Assembly: GCA_018524725.1 (NCBI GenBank) | Contig: JAEUWP010000201.1 | Span: 1-39,556, forward strand | Origin: Podaxis mareebaensis | Taxonomy: Eukaryota > Basidiomycota > Agaricomycetes > Agaricales > Agaricaceae | Direction: 5' to 3' | Length of the DNA stretch: 39,556 nucleotides | In this document: positions 1 through 10,830 of the stretch, one piece after another | Layout: every line of letters begins with the position of its first letter | Numbering within the stretch: position 1 is the stretch's first letter | Notes under the pieces: generated by a model | What the model saw: the letters and a program-made list of their open reading frames with translations, nothing else | What the model was told of the DNA's origin: nothing | Databases searched by the model: none | Translations under genes and position numbers: made by a program

Positions 1-80
1 TTATTCTAGCCATAAAACTTGATTGTATTATAATCTAAGTACTGCTTTCATGACTGAAAACAGTTTAGGCCATAACAATG
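1..80. other. unassigned sequence at the window edge
   Basis: This stretch lies beyond the point where the minus-strand Gypsy fragment stops matching the complete element (about position 80). It is AT-rich, and I see no gene or repeat in it. Confidence 0.4.
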
Positions 81-706
81 CTGTGCATGGGTGTAAGGTC
101 AGTTCGTTTGACCTTCGTGGCCCGGGCCTTTTGGTAGGCCATGCAAAGCTTTGTCAAAGCTTTGATATAAGTAGTGTGAAATCGGTTGGAGCTGACTTCT
201 ATTGGCGAGTCGGTTTCACAGTACGACTCCGCTATGATTGTTTCAGCGTATATCAACATTTGGTGTTGGTGTTGGCGTTTAATAATGCCATAGTCTGTGA
301 ATACGGAATTGACTTGGTCTTCTAAGGAGACCACGTCGTTGAGAGCAGGGGGCAGGAATTCCAGTGTTGATGGTTCAGAGTGTGAACCATTGGATCAGTG
401 TGTTGTGCTTGATGTGGGGTGCGATGCTGGGAATTGGCTCAGCTTGAATTCAGGGAATAGGGGAAGCTCCTCTGGAGCTTCCTCACTGTTGGTGGATGAT
501 TCATGAGCCGACACATCTGCTGGGGGTGTGGTGATGGGGAAGGGGGTTGTCGGTTCATAATGTGGCGAGGGGATGGATGGGGAAGGGGGAGTGGGTGGAG
601 TGTGTGTGCCTTGTATGTTCACATTGCACATCGTCACATCGAGATGTCATTGCATGTCTTCAGACACGTCATAGTGTCCAGGGGGGTGGTTGTGCTGTGA
701 GGCCAT
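80..706 (-). pseudogene. gag N-terminal fragment, Gypsy copy 2
   Basis: The frame starts at the ATG at 706-704 and matches the N-terminal gag region of the complete element (from 3121) without frameshift. It includes a Pro/Ser/Thr-rich stretch and the conserved block beginning VSLEDQVNSVFTDYGI. Two in-frame TGAs interrupt it. At one, the other copy has CGA; at the second, the other copy has CAA. Conversely, this copy keeps CGA where the complete element has TGA at 3721. These reciprocal differences point to CGA as the ancestral codon. It encodes only the start of gag and cannot be functional. Confidence 0.8.
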
Positions 707-812
707 TTGAGTAAGTGGTGACGAAAGCTTTTTACTTTAGGCTTTTAAGTGCAATAGTTGCGTTTAATGGATTCACTTAGTACGTGCCCAAGTGCGGGGT
801 ATTGTAAAAAAG

Positions 813-1074
813 TGTAAGCCTACTGAGGCTTACCTAGAGCGTAGACCTTAAGTTCACACCAACATACAATAAACCCGATGTATTGGGATGTACGTAGTGT
901 AGGTATAAGGTCAGCTGTCGTGACAACAGCTGACAATGAGAATATAAAGGATATTTTCCTGATGGATTAAGTAATCCATCGGGTTAAGTAACAGCAGGAA
1001 TTAAACAATTAATTAATACAATATTGATTACCAAGAAAGGAGACAGCCACAATAGTAAGGGCTTAACCCTTACA
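813..1074 (-). repeat. LTR of the truncated Gypsy copy
   Basis: A 262-bp LTR in reverse orientation. Its minus-strand sequence begins TGTAAGGG and ends GGCTTACA, like the two LTRs of the complete element. The terminal hairpin GTAAGCC/GGCTTAC and the central GTCAGCTGT/ACAGCTGAC pair are both kept. Confidence 0.9.
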
Positions 1075-1498
1075 GACAGGGAATTGATAAGAAATTTGCC
1101 ATTTTTCTGTTTATGCCCGGGAAATGGTTTTTTATAATGTCCCAAGTATCGCTGAGCCTAACCTGCCACCCCAGGGTGTTCTTGTCTGGGAATGGTTGTA
1201 TAGGGGATATCGGAGCCAGAGCAGGGTTATAAGCGATGTCGGTGTGTCTGGATATCAGACCAGGTTCCTAAAACTAATATGTATCAGGCTCGTCAAACTT
1301 CCTGGCTGTTATGTTCACATCTGATACTAAGGCTCACAACAGAAGTATCTTTAATCTGTCAGATGAAAGAATATACATTGCAGTCTGCAGACGAAGTGGT
1401 GTTGGCCTCTAATTCCATGCAGCGTTCTCCACCACATATTGAAATCCTTGACTGGTTACAGATTTTTGGCCCTGGACTTCTCGCACTGGACTTCTCAT
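1075..1498. other. no recognisable gene
   Basis: Sequence between the Gypsy fragment and the duplicated coactosin block. Only short ORFs are present, with no motif I recognise. Confidence 0.4.
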
Positions 1499-2180
1499 TA
1501 GATTCAGTGCCACCACTCAATTCTGTTGCGACTGACAATTTTAACTCATAAGTCTATTTGTCTGTTGGTCAAGGATATCCACGAGGGAGATGTCTGATGA
1601 GGCAAAAATTCCTGGTGCACTCCCACAAAATGAGAATAAGATATGCGATGTTTGGAATGGACATTAACAGATGCCTCCGATTAGGATCACACTGGAGTTC
1701 ACAAAGGAAAGATATTTCTGGGTGTTAGCAGTATAAGGAAACACATTGAAACAAAATGACAAGTCTGGATCCCTCCTGTGCCCATAAAATCGAGACGGCA
1801 TCCCATGGGGGAAATATAGAGTGTTAGTATCTAGGGAATCCTCATGTGGATCCATTACCCCAGATATTATACCCTGTCATAGCTCACACCTCCACCCTCG
1901 AACATTCACGACCCAAAAAAAAGTGAAGGTAAAAAGTTGTGTAAATGAACAACAATAGGTACTTTCTTTAGTTTGTCATTCTTCCTCGCAGCAGCTCCGA
2001 TAGAGAGAATTCTCTGACATCCGCAATGTGTATACTGAGATCTACGAGACGGAAGGTCGCGGAGAATCAGTTCATGGGTTTGCGGAGTGGCGAGAAGTCT
2101 AAGACACACCTTTGCTTTCCTCATCGCCTTACAAGTTGGACCCATCCACACCTGTCAATTGACTTGTCAATTCGCATGAT
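1499..2180 (-). repeat. partial duplicate of the coactosin 3' half and its downstream flank
   Basis: This block aligns in the same orientation with about 18,689-19,400, roughly 20-25% diverged by eye. The shared part begins in coactosin intron 2, covers exons 3-5 and continues about 370 bp past the stop codon. Anchors include GGATCCCTCC near 1768 and 18,958, and CACACCTTTGCTTTCCTCAT near 2105 and 19,326. It is a segmental duplicate, not an LTR, because it contains spliceable host exons. Confidence 0.8.
1867..2151 (-). pseudogene. coactosin pseudogene, exons 3-5 only
   Basis: Three pieces match exons of the intact gene at 19,055-19,903. Exon 3 (2151-2110) encodes VWMGPTCKAMRKAK and is followed by the same GTGTGT donor. 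Exon 4 starts at 2041 but has small deletions and a frameshift. Exon 5 (1896-1867) encodes GGGVSYDRV then TAA. Exons 1-2 are absent, so this is a 5'-truncated, frameshifted duplicate. It probably lost function when it was made. Confidence 0.8.
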
Positions 2181-2752
2181 GATTGAAGAGATACAACCTC
2201 TGTTAGAGGTTCAGGGAAAGTGAGCACAGTTGAATCCAACAACCACTGGACTTCGAAACCAAACCACAAGAGGTAGGGGCCCAAAAACAGAAAATAAAAC
2301 GAAAATAAAAAAATATAAAAGTCGGCAAACAGAACTTGTGGGTGAACTTTGGATGGCGAGGTGGAGGTCAAATAGAGGTGTGCAATTCACTACCTAGAAT
2401 ACATGGCAAGCTTTTCTTTATATACGAGTAAAACTATGAATCTGAATGGGGATCTCGAGGTGAAAGGGCATAGATGAGGCAAAATGGAAGGTAATTAAGC
2501 TGAAACTGGCTGAGAAATGTAGTAAAACAATAAACCATAGAGATTAAAGGAAGTGTGAAGGCGAAACAGATGATACACAATATCAAATGCAGAGTGAGAA
2601 GGCGAGAGCGAAATGGAGAAGGCATAGGCTGAGACGTGAGCGAAATTTCACAAGACAAGACTACTTGAATACCACTACAAATAAGACAATAAGCAAGGAT
2701 AGGATCATGGGACTGGCGGCGACAGAAGAAATGTAGAAATGTATACACATAG
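2181..2752. other. no recognisable gene; contains the retroelement target site
   Basis: A purine-rich + strand that gives spurious hydrophobic ORFs on the minus strand. The last five bases (2748-2752, CATAG) are the left target-site duplication of the retroelement. Before insertion this sequence would have continued directly into 14428. Confidence 0.5.
2748..2752 (+). repeat. target-site duplication, left copy (CATAG)
   Basis: CATAG immediately precedes the TGTAAGGG start of the 5' LTR. It is repeated exactly at 14423-14427 after the 3' LTR. Five bases is the usual duplication made by Ty3/Gypsy integrases. Confidence 0.92.
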
Positions 2753-3015
2753 TGTAAGGGTTAAGCCCTTACTATCGTGGTCGTCTCCTTTCTTGGTAAT
2801 TAATATTGTATTAATTAATTGTTTAATTCCCACCATTACTTAACCCCAATGGATTACTTAATCCATCAGGAAAATGTCCTTTATATTCTCGTTGTCAGCT
2901 GTTGTCATGACAGCTGACCTTATACCTACACTACGTACATCCCAATACATCAGGCTTATTGTACATTGGTGTGAACTTAAGGTCTACGCTCTAAGTAAGC
3001 CTCAGTAGGCTTACA
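2753..3015 (+). repeat. 5' LTR
   Basis: 263 bp, TGTAAGGG...GGCTTACA. It contains five perfect inverted repeats: GTAAGGG/CCCTTAC (2754-2760, 2766-2772), TAATTAATA/TATTAATTA (2797-2805, 2809-2817), ATGGATTA/TAATCCAT (2849-2856, 2859-2866), GTCAGCTGT/ACAGCTGAC (2894-2902, 2910-2918) and GTAAGCC/GGCTTAC (2995-3001, 3008-3014). The first and last lie one base inside the LTR ends. Promoter and poly(A) signals are presumably here but I cannot place R and U5. Confidence 0.93.
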
Positions 3016-5997
3016 CTTTTTTACAATACCCTGCACTTGGGCACGTACTAAGTGAACCATTAAACGCAACTATTGCACTTAAAAGCCTAAAGTAAAAAGC
3101 TCTCGTCACCACTTACTCAAATGGCCTCACAGCACAATCACCCCCCTGGACACTATGACGTGTCTGAAGACACGCAACGACATCTCAACGCGACAACGTG
3201 TGACGTGAATGTACAAGGCCTACACACTCCACCCACTCCCCCTTCCCCATCTATCCCCTCACCACGCTATGAACTGACAATCCCCTTCCCCATCAACACA
3301 CCACCAGCAGACACGTCGGCTCACGAATCATCCACCAATGGTGAGGAAGCTCCAGAGGAGCTTCCCCTATTTCCTGAATTCAAGCCGAGCCATCCCCCAG
3401 CATTGTGCCCCTCACCAAGCACAACACACCAATCCAATGGTTCACACTCTGAACCATCAATGCCGGAATTCTCGCCCCCTGCTCTCAACAATGTGGTCTC
3501 CTTAGAAGACCAAGTCAACTCTGTATTCACAGACTATGGCATTATTAAACACCAATGCCAACACCAAATGCTGATATACGCTGAATCAATCGTAGCGGAG
3601 TCATACCGGGAAACCGACTCGCCAATAGAAGTCGGCTCCAACCGATTCCGCACCACCTATATCAGAGTTTTGACAAAGCTCTGCATGGCCTACCAAAAGG
3701 CCCAGGCCACGAAGGTCAAATGAACTGACCTTACGCCCATGTATAGTGTATATAAAATACAACCCACTCAACAGTACCTCGAGCACATCCTTGACTCCAC
3801 TAATGATGGGATCACCTATGATCCCCTCAATGCCAAAATTAACAAAGCGATTGAGAGGGCCGAACAACACTCAGTACACGAGCACCATCGTCAACACAAT
3901 AATGATGGACCGCCAGCAACGCCTCAACCACAACTCCACATTGCAGCCCCTCACTTTCATCCATGCCATCCATCTCCCTCACTGACTGCATTATCAAATA
4001 CCACCCAAGCCATGGTGCATTTACATGTGCCCAGGCAACCAGGGGAAATGGATCAAGCTTACAACGAGCGCCTCAGCATGCAATGACAACACGCACAAGG
4101 GTACGGCCTAAGGGCTGCACACTTCACCATTGATGGGTCCACCATCACGGACAGTGAGACGATCCCAGGGAATGATACCTTCACGAACCAATTGCATTGC
4201 TATGCCCCAACCACTGGGGCATCACAATCCCAACTGCCGCCTCCCCTGTTAATGCAACCTGACCCCCGGGGTCAGATCAACACCCTCAACCCACATTGGT
4301 CACCTTGACTGCCCCCTATTCCTTCTCCCAAAGGGAAAGGGCCGATGGGTGTACCATCACCAAGAACAATGGCGCAGGGTAGTAACTATCCTGCAACGAG
4401 TCCTGAGACCATGAGATCACCACTGGCCAAACCCATGGCCAGTGGAAAATCTCCAGTGGCTTCAACATCAAATGTTAAAGCTGAGCTACCTTCCACCACT
4501 AGTGTTCCCATGAATGCTGGTTCATTCCAAGCCTCAAGCACCCCATTCATATTGCCTACGGCTAAACGAACCCCTCATGCTGATAAGTGGAGCGACTGGG
4601 TCGCCCTACAATGAATGCAAAATGAAGACATTCGCACCCGTGGGTCATCTCTGATAGACGACCAATATGTTAGGTTCAACGGACACATACCTGTTGAGGC
4701 CACCATGTCGGAACACGAGGAGCAAAAGGCAGCTACTCATGTATTCTTTGGAGGCCCTCTCAAGACACCTCAAACAGTTAATACCCGCAAAATGGTCAGG
4801 ATGGCATCCTCACCCCAACAACCATCCTCGCAGGGGCAAAATCTGCCCCCGCTATACAATCTACATCCCCTCTGAAATCTTCCTCCCATCCAAGAGGAAG
4901 AAGGAGAGGAAGAAGATGATACAAAGGAGGAGTGGGAGGTATACACCACCTCACGACTCCCCACACCGAACCGAGGGACTCGTCAATACTCTCTAGTCAG
5001 AGAGGCACATGATGAGTCAGTAACTCTGGGGATCATACAATCCGTCCAGAGTTACAATAACCTAATGTATGATCATCTACACTGAACAATTGACCAATAC
5101 CTCGTGCAACCCATCGAGTATCCCGAAGGTTATAAACCTTCACTAAACAAGCTCCCCACAGAAAAGAGCTTAGAACTGTATGGTGGAAGTCACCGATTCA
5201 GAGACTTGTTGTCATTCGTAACAAGTCTCTGTGCTGACTTCACCATGAAAGGACTAGAGGGACAGAGTCCTGCTACGGATCGACTATGAATCCTAACCCT
5301 CCAATATTACCTCGTTGGAGAGGCGAAGGATATGTTCGTTCGTCATGTACTTAGTATAGATTGTAGTAAATACGATTGGACATTCAAGAGCGTCATTATG
5401 GCACTCTATGACAGATTCATCAGGCCGACATCAATGCACAAGGCTCGCGAAAGCCTCAAAGGAGTCAGATATAATCCCAAAGAAGGGATTCAACATTATT
5501 ATGACACCATCTTGGGTTATTCACAAGACATGGCAATCCACCCCGATGATTACTCTCTCATCGAGACCTTCTTAGAAGGTCTACTGCAAACTATGAGACA
5601 CTTCCTCATGTTTGACAGAGGGTTGTCACCTGAAATGAATCAACTCGAAGACTTCGTAGCACACACAGCTGATTACGAGAATCAGATGCAAAGCAGCACC
5701 TTCTTCAAAAGGGTTCTGAAACCCTCCTGACCACATGAACCATCAGCAGGCTTCTCAAAGAAACCTGCTGCAGCAGAACCAAGAACAAGGACCGCATGGG
5801 TCCCTCGTTGCATATCCGCAGGATGGGATCGCATTCCTGCCCATGAGCTAAGGTGATCCTTGAACGCCTTTCCACCAAAATGACCATCGAGACCTCCACC
5901 TCGACAACACAAACCCAAGGCTCAATTCAAACCACAGGTACAGAGCAAAGTACCTGTTAAGCAGAACCAAGGGAACAAGGCCACAGAGAAAGGGCCT

Positions 5998-6039
5998 TGT
6001 TACAAATGCGGAAGACATGGTCACTGGGCACAAGAATGC
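5998..6039 (+). other. gag CCHC zinc knuckle
   Basis: Encodes C-Y-K-C-G-R-H-G-H-W-A-Q-E-C, a perfect CX2CX4HX4C nucleic-acid-binding knuckle. It separates gag from the acidic linker and the protease. Confidence 0.9.
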
Positions 6040-7018
6040 CCAGAGAAGGGGAAACAATGCAGCTATGTATGAGCTGCACACACAGTCGTTCCAGTGAATG
6101 ACGAAGAGGTTCTTCAACAAGAAGTTGAAGAAATTGAACGGGACTCGACCTCAGATGACAACACTGAGGTCCAAGAAGAACCAGAGTCTAGTTCGTCAAA
6201 TGGAGACAAACTAGTACAAGTCGAAGTCATCAAATCAGACTACGGATCTGATGTTGACGATGAATACAATTTCGCCACCATGATTGGTGACGCAGAAGAT
6301 GTCAGTGATAAAGATTGCGACGATTTCAATGTCATCGATGCTCTCACTGTCGAGCCCAGTGAGAAACCAGACCATGAAGTGAGGGTACGCTGCGTTACCC
6401 TCCATAAAGAAAAGGATAAGATCCTCCAGCCCCAAGCCTCCCTCAGCGAGAAACAATGTCTCGCCACTCTCATCACCATCAACAGGATTGATGCTTGGAC
6501 ACTGTGGGACTCCGGTAGCACAACTACCAGCATCACCCCCACATTTGCACAAGTGGCTGGCATCAGGGTCAATGAACTATTAGACCCTCACACACTGCAA
6601 CTGGGGACAGTGGGCAGTTGATCCACTGTCAAGTATGGAGCGACAGTAAACGTCACCATTGGAAACATACGTACTCACATGTATGTAGATGTAGCGAACT
6701 TCGATCACTATGACATGATAATCGGCATGCCATTCATGCGTATGAACAATGTTATCCTTGACTTCATCAAGAATGAAGTCAGAATCAGAAACAAAACCAT
6801 AGCAGTGGCAAACTTCGCTGGCAAATCAGATACTCACCTGCGTCGCCACCATGCAACTGACAAAAACAAGTCAAGTTGACTTGTGGAGGATGTTCGATGA
6901 GATAATATTCGTCGAACATCCATAGAAGAAGTCTGAGATGATGAACAAAGTTCCTGAGGGGAAACATTACCCCACAATAGCTGTCACCTCCTAGAAGAGG
7001 TCAAGAGTTCCATGAACT

Positions 7019-7031
7019 CTCAAAGGGGGGA
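7019..7031 (+). other. internal polypurine-like tract, copy 1
   Basis: CTCAAAGGGGGGA, followed by TG. It lies between protease and reverse transcriptase. Identical over 13 bases to 10939-10951. It could act as a secondary plus-strand primer or be a coincidence of Lys/Gly codons. Confidence 0.35.
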
Positions 7032-8063
7032 TGTAGGTCACAGAGGACACAAGGTCTCCTCCAAGAGAGACAAACTGAAGGGAAAATCACACCCTTCACC
7101 AAACCAAGAGGGACAAAATGCCCCTCATAGACCACAAAAAACGAGATACAAGTCTTGTTTGATGGACAGACCCACTCAGAACCCAATGTTCGAGTGGTAC
7201 TATGACCCCCACATGCCCGCAGAATGGAACGCCATGGTCTGCGGCATATGGGAAATGCGTCATCCTGGGGACGAACTACCAACTTTGACTGGGTTCACAC
7301 AACCCAACCTCGATGACGTAGTCGAAACCCAGGAGTTTACCAGGGTACATTACCCTGATAAAATGGTATGAGATCAACTCCGCAGTATGATTGTCACTCA
7401 TCTTCCAGTAGAAGACAATTCAGAAACACAGATACAAAACACTCGGATAAATGCTGAGAAGAGAAACCGCCACCCTGAGTGACAAGGCCGGTACTCCAAG
7501 AAGGACATACTGATGCTGTGCCAGCAGTGGTTCAATGAATTCGAGGACATAATGCATGGTCCTCCAGACGAGCTTCCCCCATTTCGTGAAGTAAATCATG
7601 AAATAAACCTCATCGACGAGAGTAAGAAGTATAGCTACTTCACCCCCAGATGCCCACAATCCCTGTGTGGGGAGTTTCACCAGAAACTCAACTGCTATGT
7701 GAACGCAAAATGGTGGGAGCCATGACATATCTCCCAAGCAGTGCCATTACTGTGCATCCCAAAGAAAGATGGTCAACTATGAACCATCATTGATGCACAA
7801 CAACGAAATGAAAACACTGTCAAGGATGCTACACCCTTGCCAGACCAAGATGTCATTCGAGAAGATGTTGCTCGAGCATGATATTGATCCAAGATTGATC
7901 TCGCTGATGCCTATGAGCAAGTCCGAGTACATCTGGAAGACGTAGACAAAACAGGATTTGCTACAATCGCTGGCACATATGTCAGCAACATAATGCAGCA
8001 GGGGGATTGTAACGCCCCTGCAACCTTTCAGCAGTTAATGACTGCTATATTTCGCGATATCAT

Positions 8064-8087
8064 AGGTATATGTGTACACATATACCT
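8064..8087. repeat. 24-bp perfect palindrome inside the reverse transcriptase
   Basis: AGGTATATGTGT followed directly by its reverse complement ACACATATACCT. The right half overlaps the codons of the YLDD catalytic motif. It is the only loop-free member of the inverted-repeat array that I found. Confidence 0.9.
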
Positions 8088-10830
8088 TGATGACATCTTC
8101 ATATTTTCTGACTCAATAGATGAACACGAAGATCATCTACGACTTGTGTTTGAGCAACTGCACGAACACAAGTTATATGTCAAACAATCCAAATGTGATC
8201 TGTATGCAGATCGCATCGACTGCCTTGGTCATATTATCGATGACCAAGGGATACACCCAGACAAAGACAAACTGACTCATATTCGGGGGTGGCGCACTCC
8301 CAGAAACTATACCGATGTCCAACGATTCATTGGACTTGTCAACTACCTGGCAAACTTTTTGCCAGATGTATCTGCATACACCAGGCCACTGCTCACAATC
8401 ACCCAGAATGGAACCCTGTTCCATTGGAGACCCCTTCACCAGTGTTGCTTTGACATGGTGAAGAGGATCTGCGAGAAGACCCCTATTGTCAAACTGATAG
8501 AACCCAGAACTGGGGAGCCCATATGGATCATCTGCGACACCTCTAAGACAGGCATCAGAGCCATGTATGGACAAGGACCCACCTGGGCAGACTGCTGCCC
8601 AGCAGGATTCATGTCCAAGAAGTTCACCCCCGCACAGCAGAACTATGCCATGCACGAACTCAAGACACTAGCGATCTTAGAAGTGCTAATGAAGTGGGAG
8701 GACAAGCTCGTCAGCTACCAGATCCATGTTATCATGGATCACAAGGCACTGGAGTTTTTCAAAACTCAAACGCGATTGTCTAGCTGACAACAACAATGGA
8801 TGGACTATCTATCACACTTTAACTTTGACATTACATATGTCAAAGGAGAATGAAATAAAGTAGCAGACTGCTTGTCTCGCTACTTTGAAAGTGATACTCC
8901 AGGAGAAGAACACTCCCCTGGAGAATACATCCAAGTCGACCACAGAATCGACCCTCACTGTGAGGACCTACCTCTACAACGAACCAAGGAGATTGAGCAT
9001 CTCCTCGACAGAGTCAAGGCAATGGTCGAGTGACCATTGCGGCGAAGCACCCACTTGCACGAATGACAGGAAGAACGAGAAATCAAAGCTCGTGAGCTTC
9101 AAGAAGCAGCCCAGAGACAGGTGGCTCAACAGGAGCCACAAGAACGAATTGTCAAGTCTCCAACACTGGGAGACGCGTTAACAGGTGACATCACCACTGA
9201 AGCTCCAATGGAGCTCCCAGCCAATGTGATGAAAACAATCACATCAGGATACGCATCTGACCCCGTATTTTCAGTGGTGCTTGAAGCACCTGAGAAATAC
9301 AGTGGTTTTACCGTCAATGACGACAGTATTATCCGAAGAACTAACCCCCAAGAACAGGAGGTAGTATGCATTCCCAATGATCGATCCTTAATTACAGAGC
9401 TTCTGAATAAAGCTCATGAGATCGTTGGTCACTTCGGTGACCAATGGACAGCAGAGTACCTCCGAAGGTGGTACTGGTGGCCAAAATTAGCCAAAGACGC
9501 ATGCATGTTCTGTAGAACCTGCGAGATATGTCAACGTTCAAAGGTCTCGAATATAAAACCTTCCAGAGAATTACACTCGCTACCAGTCCCAATCAAACCT
9601 TGGGACTCCATCAGAATGGACTTCGTCAGTCCATTCCCTGAATCCAAGGGTTTCGATTACCTTTGGGTTGTCATTTGTAGAATGACTAGCATGGTACACC
9701 TCATCCCAGTGCATATGCGGATGAAAGCATCCGAGTTATCCTGGATATACTTATGAGAAATTGTGAGGCTGCATGGCCTCCCTAGCTCGATCATCAGTGA
9801 TCAAGATTCGAAGTTCACCTCTGTTTGGTGGGTAGAACTCCACAAAATTTTAGGAGCTAAGCTCCTAATGTCCACATCATTCCACCCACAAACAGACAGG
9901 CAGACCGAACACATGAACTGGAATATCGGACAGATATTCCGAGCAATGGTCAGCCACAACCAAAAAAACTGGGTAGACAAGGTACCCATGACCGAGTTTG
10001 CTGTAAACTCAAGTATATCCGCCACTACTGGGTATGCACCGTTTGAATTGAATGGTGGATACATGCCCAGTATGATCTGAGAGATATGGGGCGACTTAAC
10101 ACCCCCTAAGGGTGTTAGACTATTTGCCGAAGCTGCCCTGATGAACCTGGCATCTGCGCATGACGCCATCATAGAAGCACGAGTTTTTCAAACCCGCCAG
10201 GCAAACAAGAGAAGAGGGCCTGAGCCCAACATTAAAGTCGGAGACCCGGTATTCCTTTCCACGAAGAACTTGAATCTGCCAAAAGGCAGAGCTCGCAAAC
10301 TCTGTCCAAAATTTATAGGACCATTCAAGGTCCTAGAAGCCAAGCCTGAGATGTCTAACTATCGTCTCAAGCTACCACCAGCCCTACAGGAATGTCGAAT
10401 ACACCTGACATTCCACATTTCCCTATTGCGACCCTATAATGCATTGGATGATGCACTATTCCCTAGCCGAAATAAACCGGAACCATACGACTTCAGCATA
10501 GATGACGAACATGAATGGTTCATCGATGAAATCATTGGTCATCGTTTCACAAACGATGGCAAGGCGGAGTTCCAAGTCTGCTGGAGTTTAGGCAATATGA
10601 CCTGGGAGCTGTATAGCCATTGTAAGGACCTAGCAGCTCTAGATCAGTATCTAGAGCTGAAAGGTGTTAAGTCAATCCAACAGCTACCACGGATCAGTCA
10701 ATGACTATCCGTGGAAAAATTGATGGTGTCCAAAAATGGACACTCGACCCTGAGGATTGTGTTCCCAATGTTTGGGAACACAAAGATTGGACAAATAACT
10801 TTAATTCGTCCTTTCACCTCAACCACACCC

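Larger units (their letters stand above)
80..1074 (-). mobile_element. truncated Ty3/Gypsy copy (5' LTR plus start of gag)
   Basis: Read on the minus strand this is the same family as the complete element at 2753-14422: an LTR (1074-813), a leader, then the first part of gag starting at the ATG at 706. The match runs collinearly to about position 80, the equivalent of about 3758 in the complete element, and then stops abruptly. The copy is therefore truncated or rearranged there; only the LTR end is certain. No target duplication can be checked because the other end is missing. Differences from the complete copy are mostly transitions. Confidence 0.85.
3121..10704 (+). pseudogene. gag-pol polyprotein of the chromovirus, interrupted by in-frame TGAs
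   Basis: A single frame runs from the ATG at 3121. Recognisable parts: Pro-rich gag N-terminus; gag domain about 5104-5700; CX2CX4HX4C knuckle (Cys at 5998, 6007 and 6037, His at 6022); protease DSG (6508-6516) with a later IIGM motif; reverse transcriptase with YLDD at 8083-8094; RNase H with CDTS (Asp 8536); integrase HHCC (His 9415 and 9430, Cys 9520 and 9529) and D,D35E (Asp 9619, Asp 9799, Glu 9907); a GPF module near 10,320; chromodomain about 10,507-10,665. All stops in frame are TGA. Several replace arginines conserved in this family, for example in KKDGQLxT, xSKIDL and the RNase H end (GExNKVAD). The TGA at 10702 may be the true end of pol, because it pairs within a hairpin as TGA. 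Confidence 0.9.

Noticed and set aside
2434..2748. Hydrophobic 104-codon minus-strand ORF resembling a membrane protein.
   Set aside because: The hydrophobicity follows from a purine-rich opposite strand; no family features.
6235..6572. Two overlapping 105-110-codon minus-strand ORFs inside the element.
   Set aside because: Shadows of the protease-region coding frame on the + strand.
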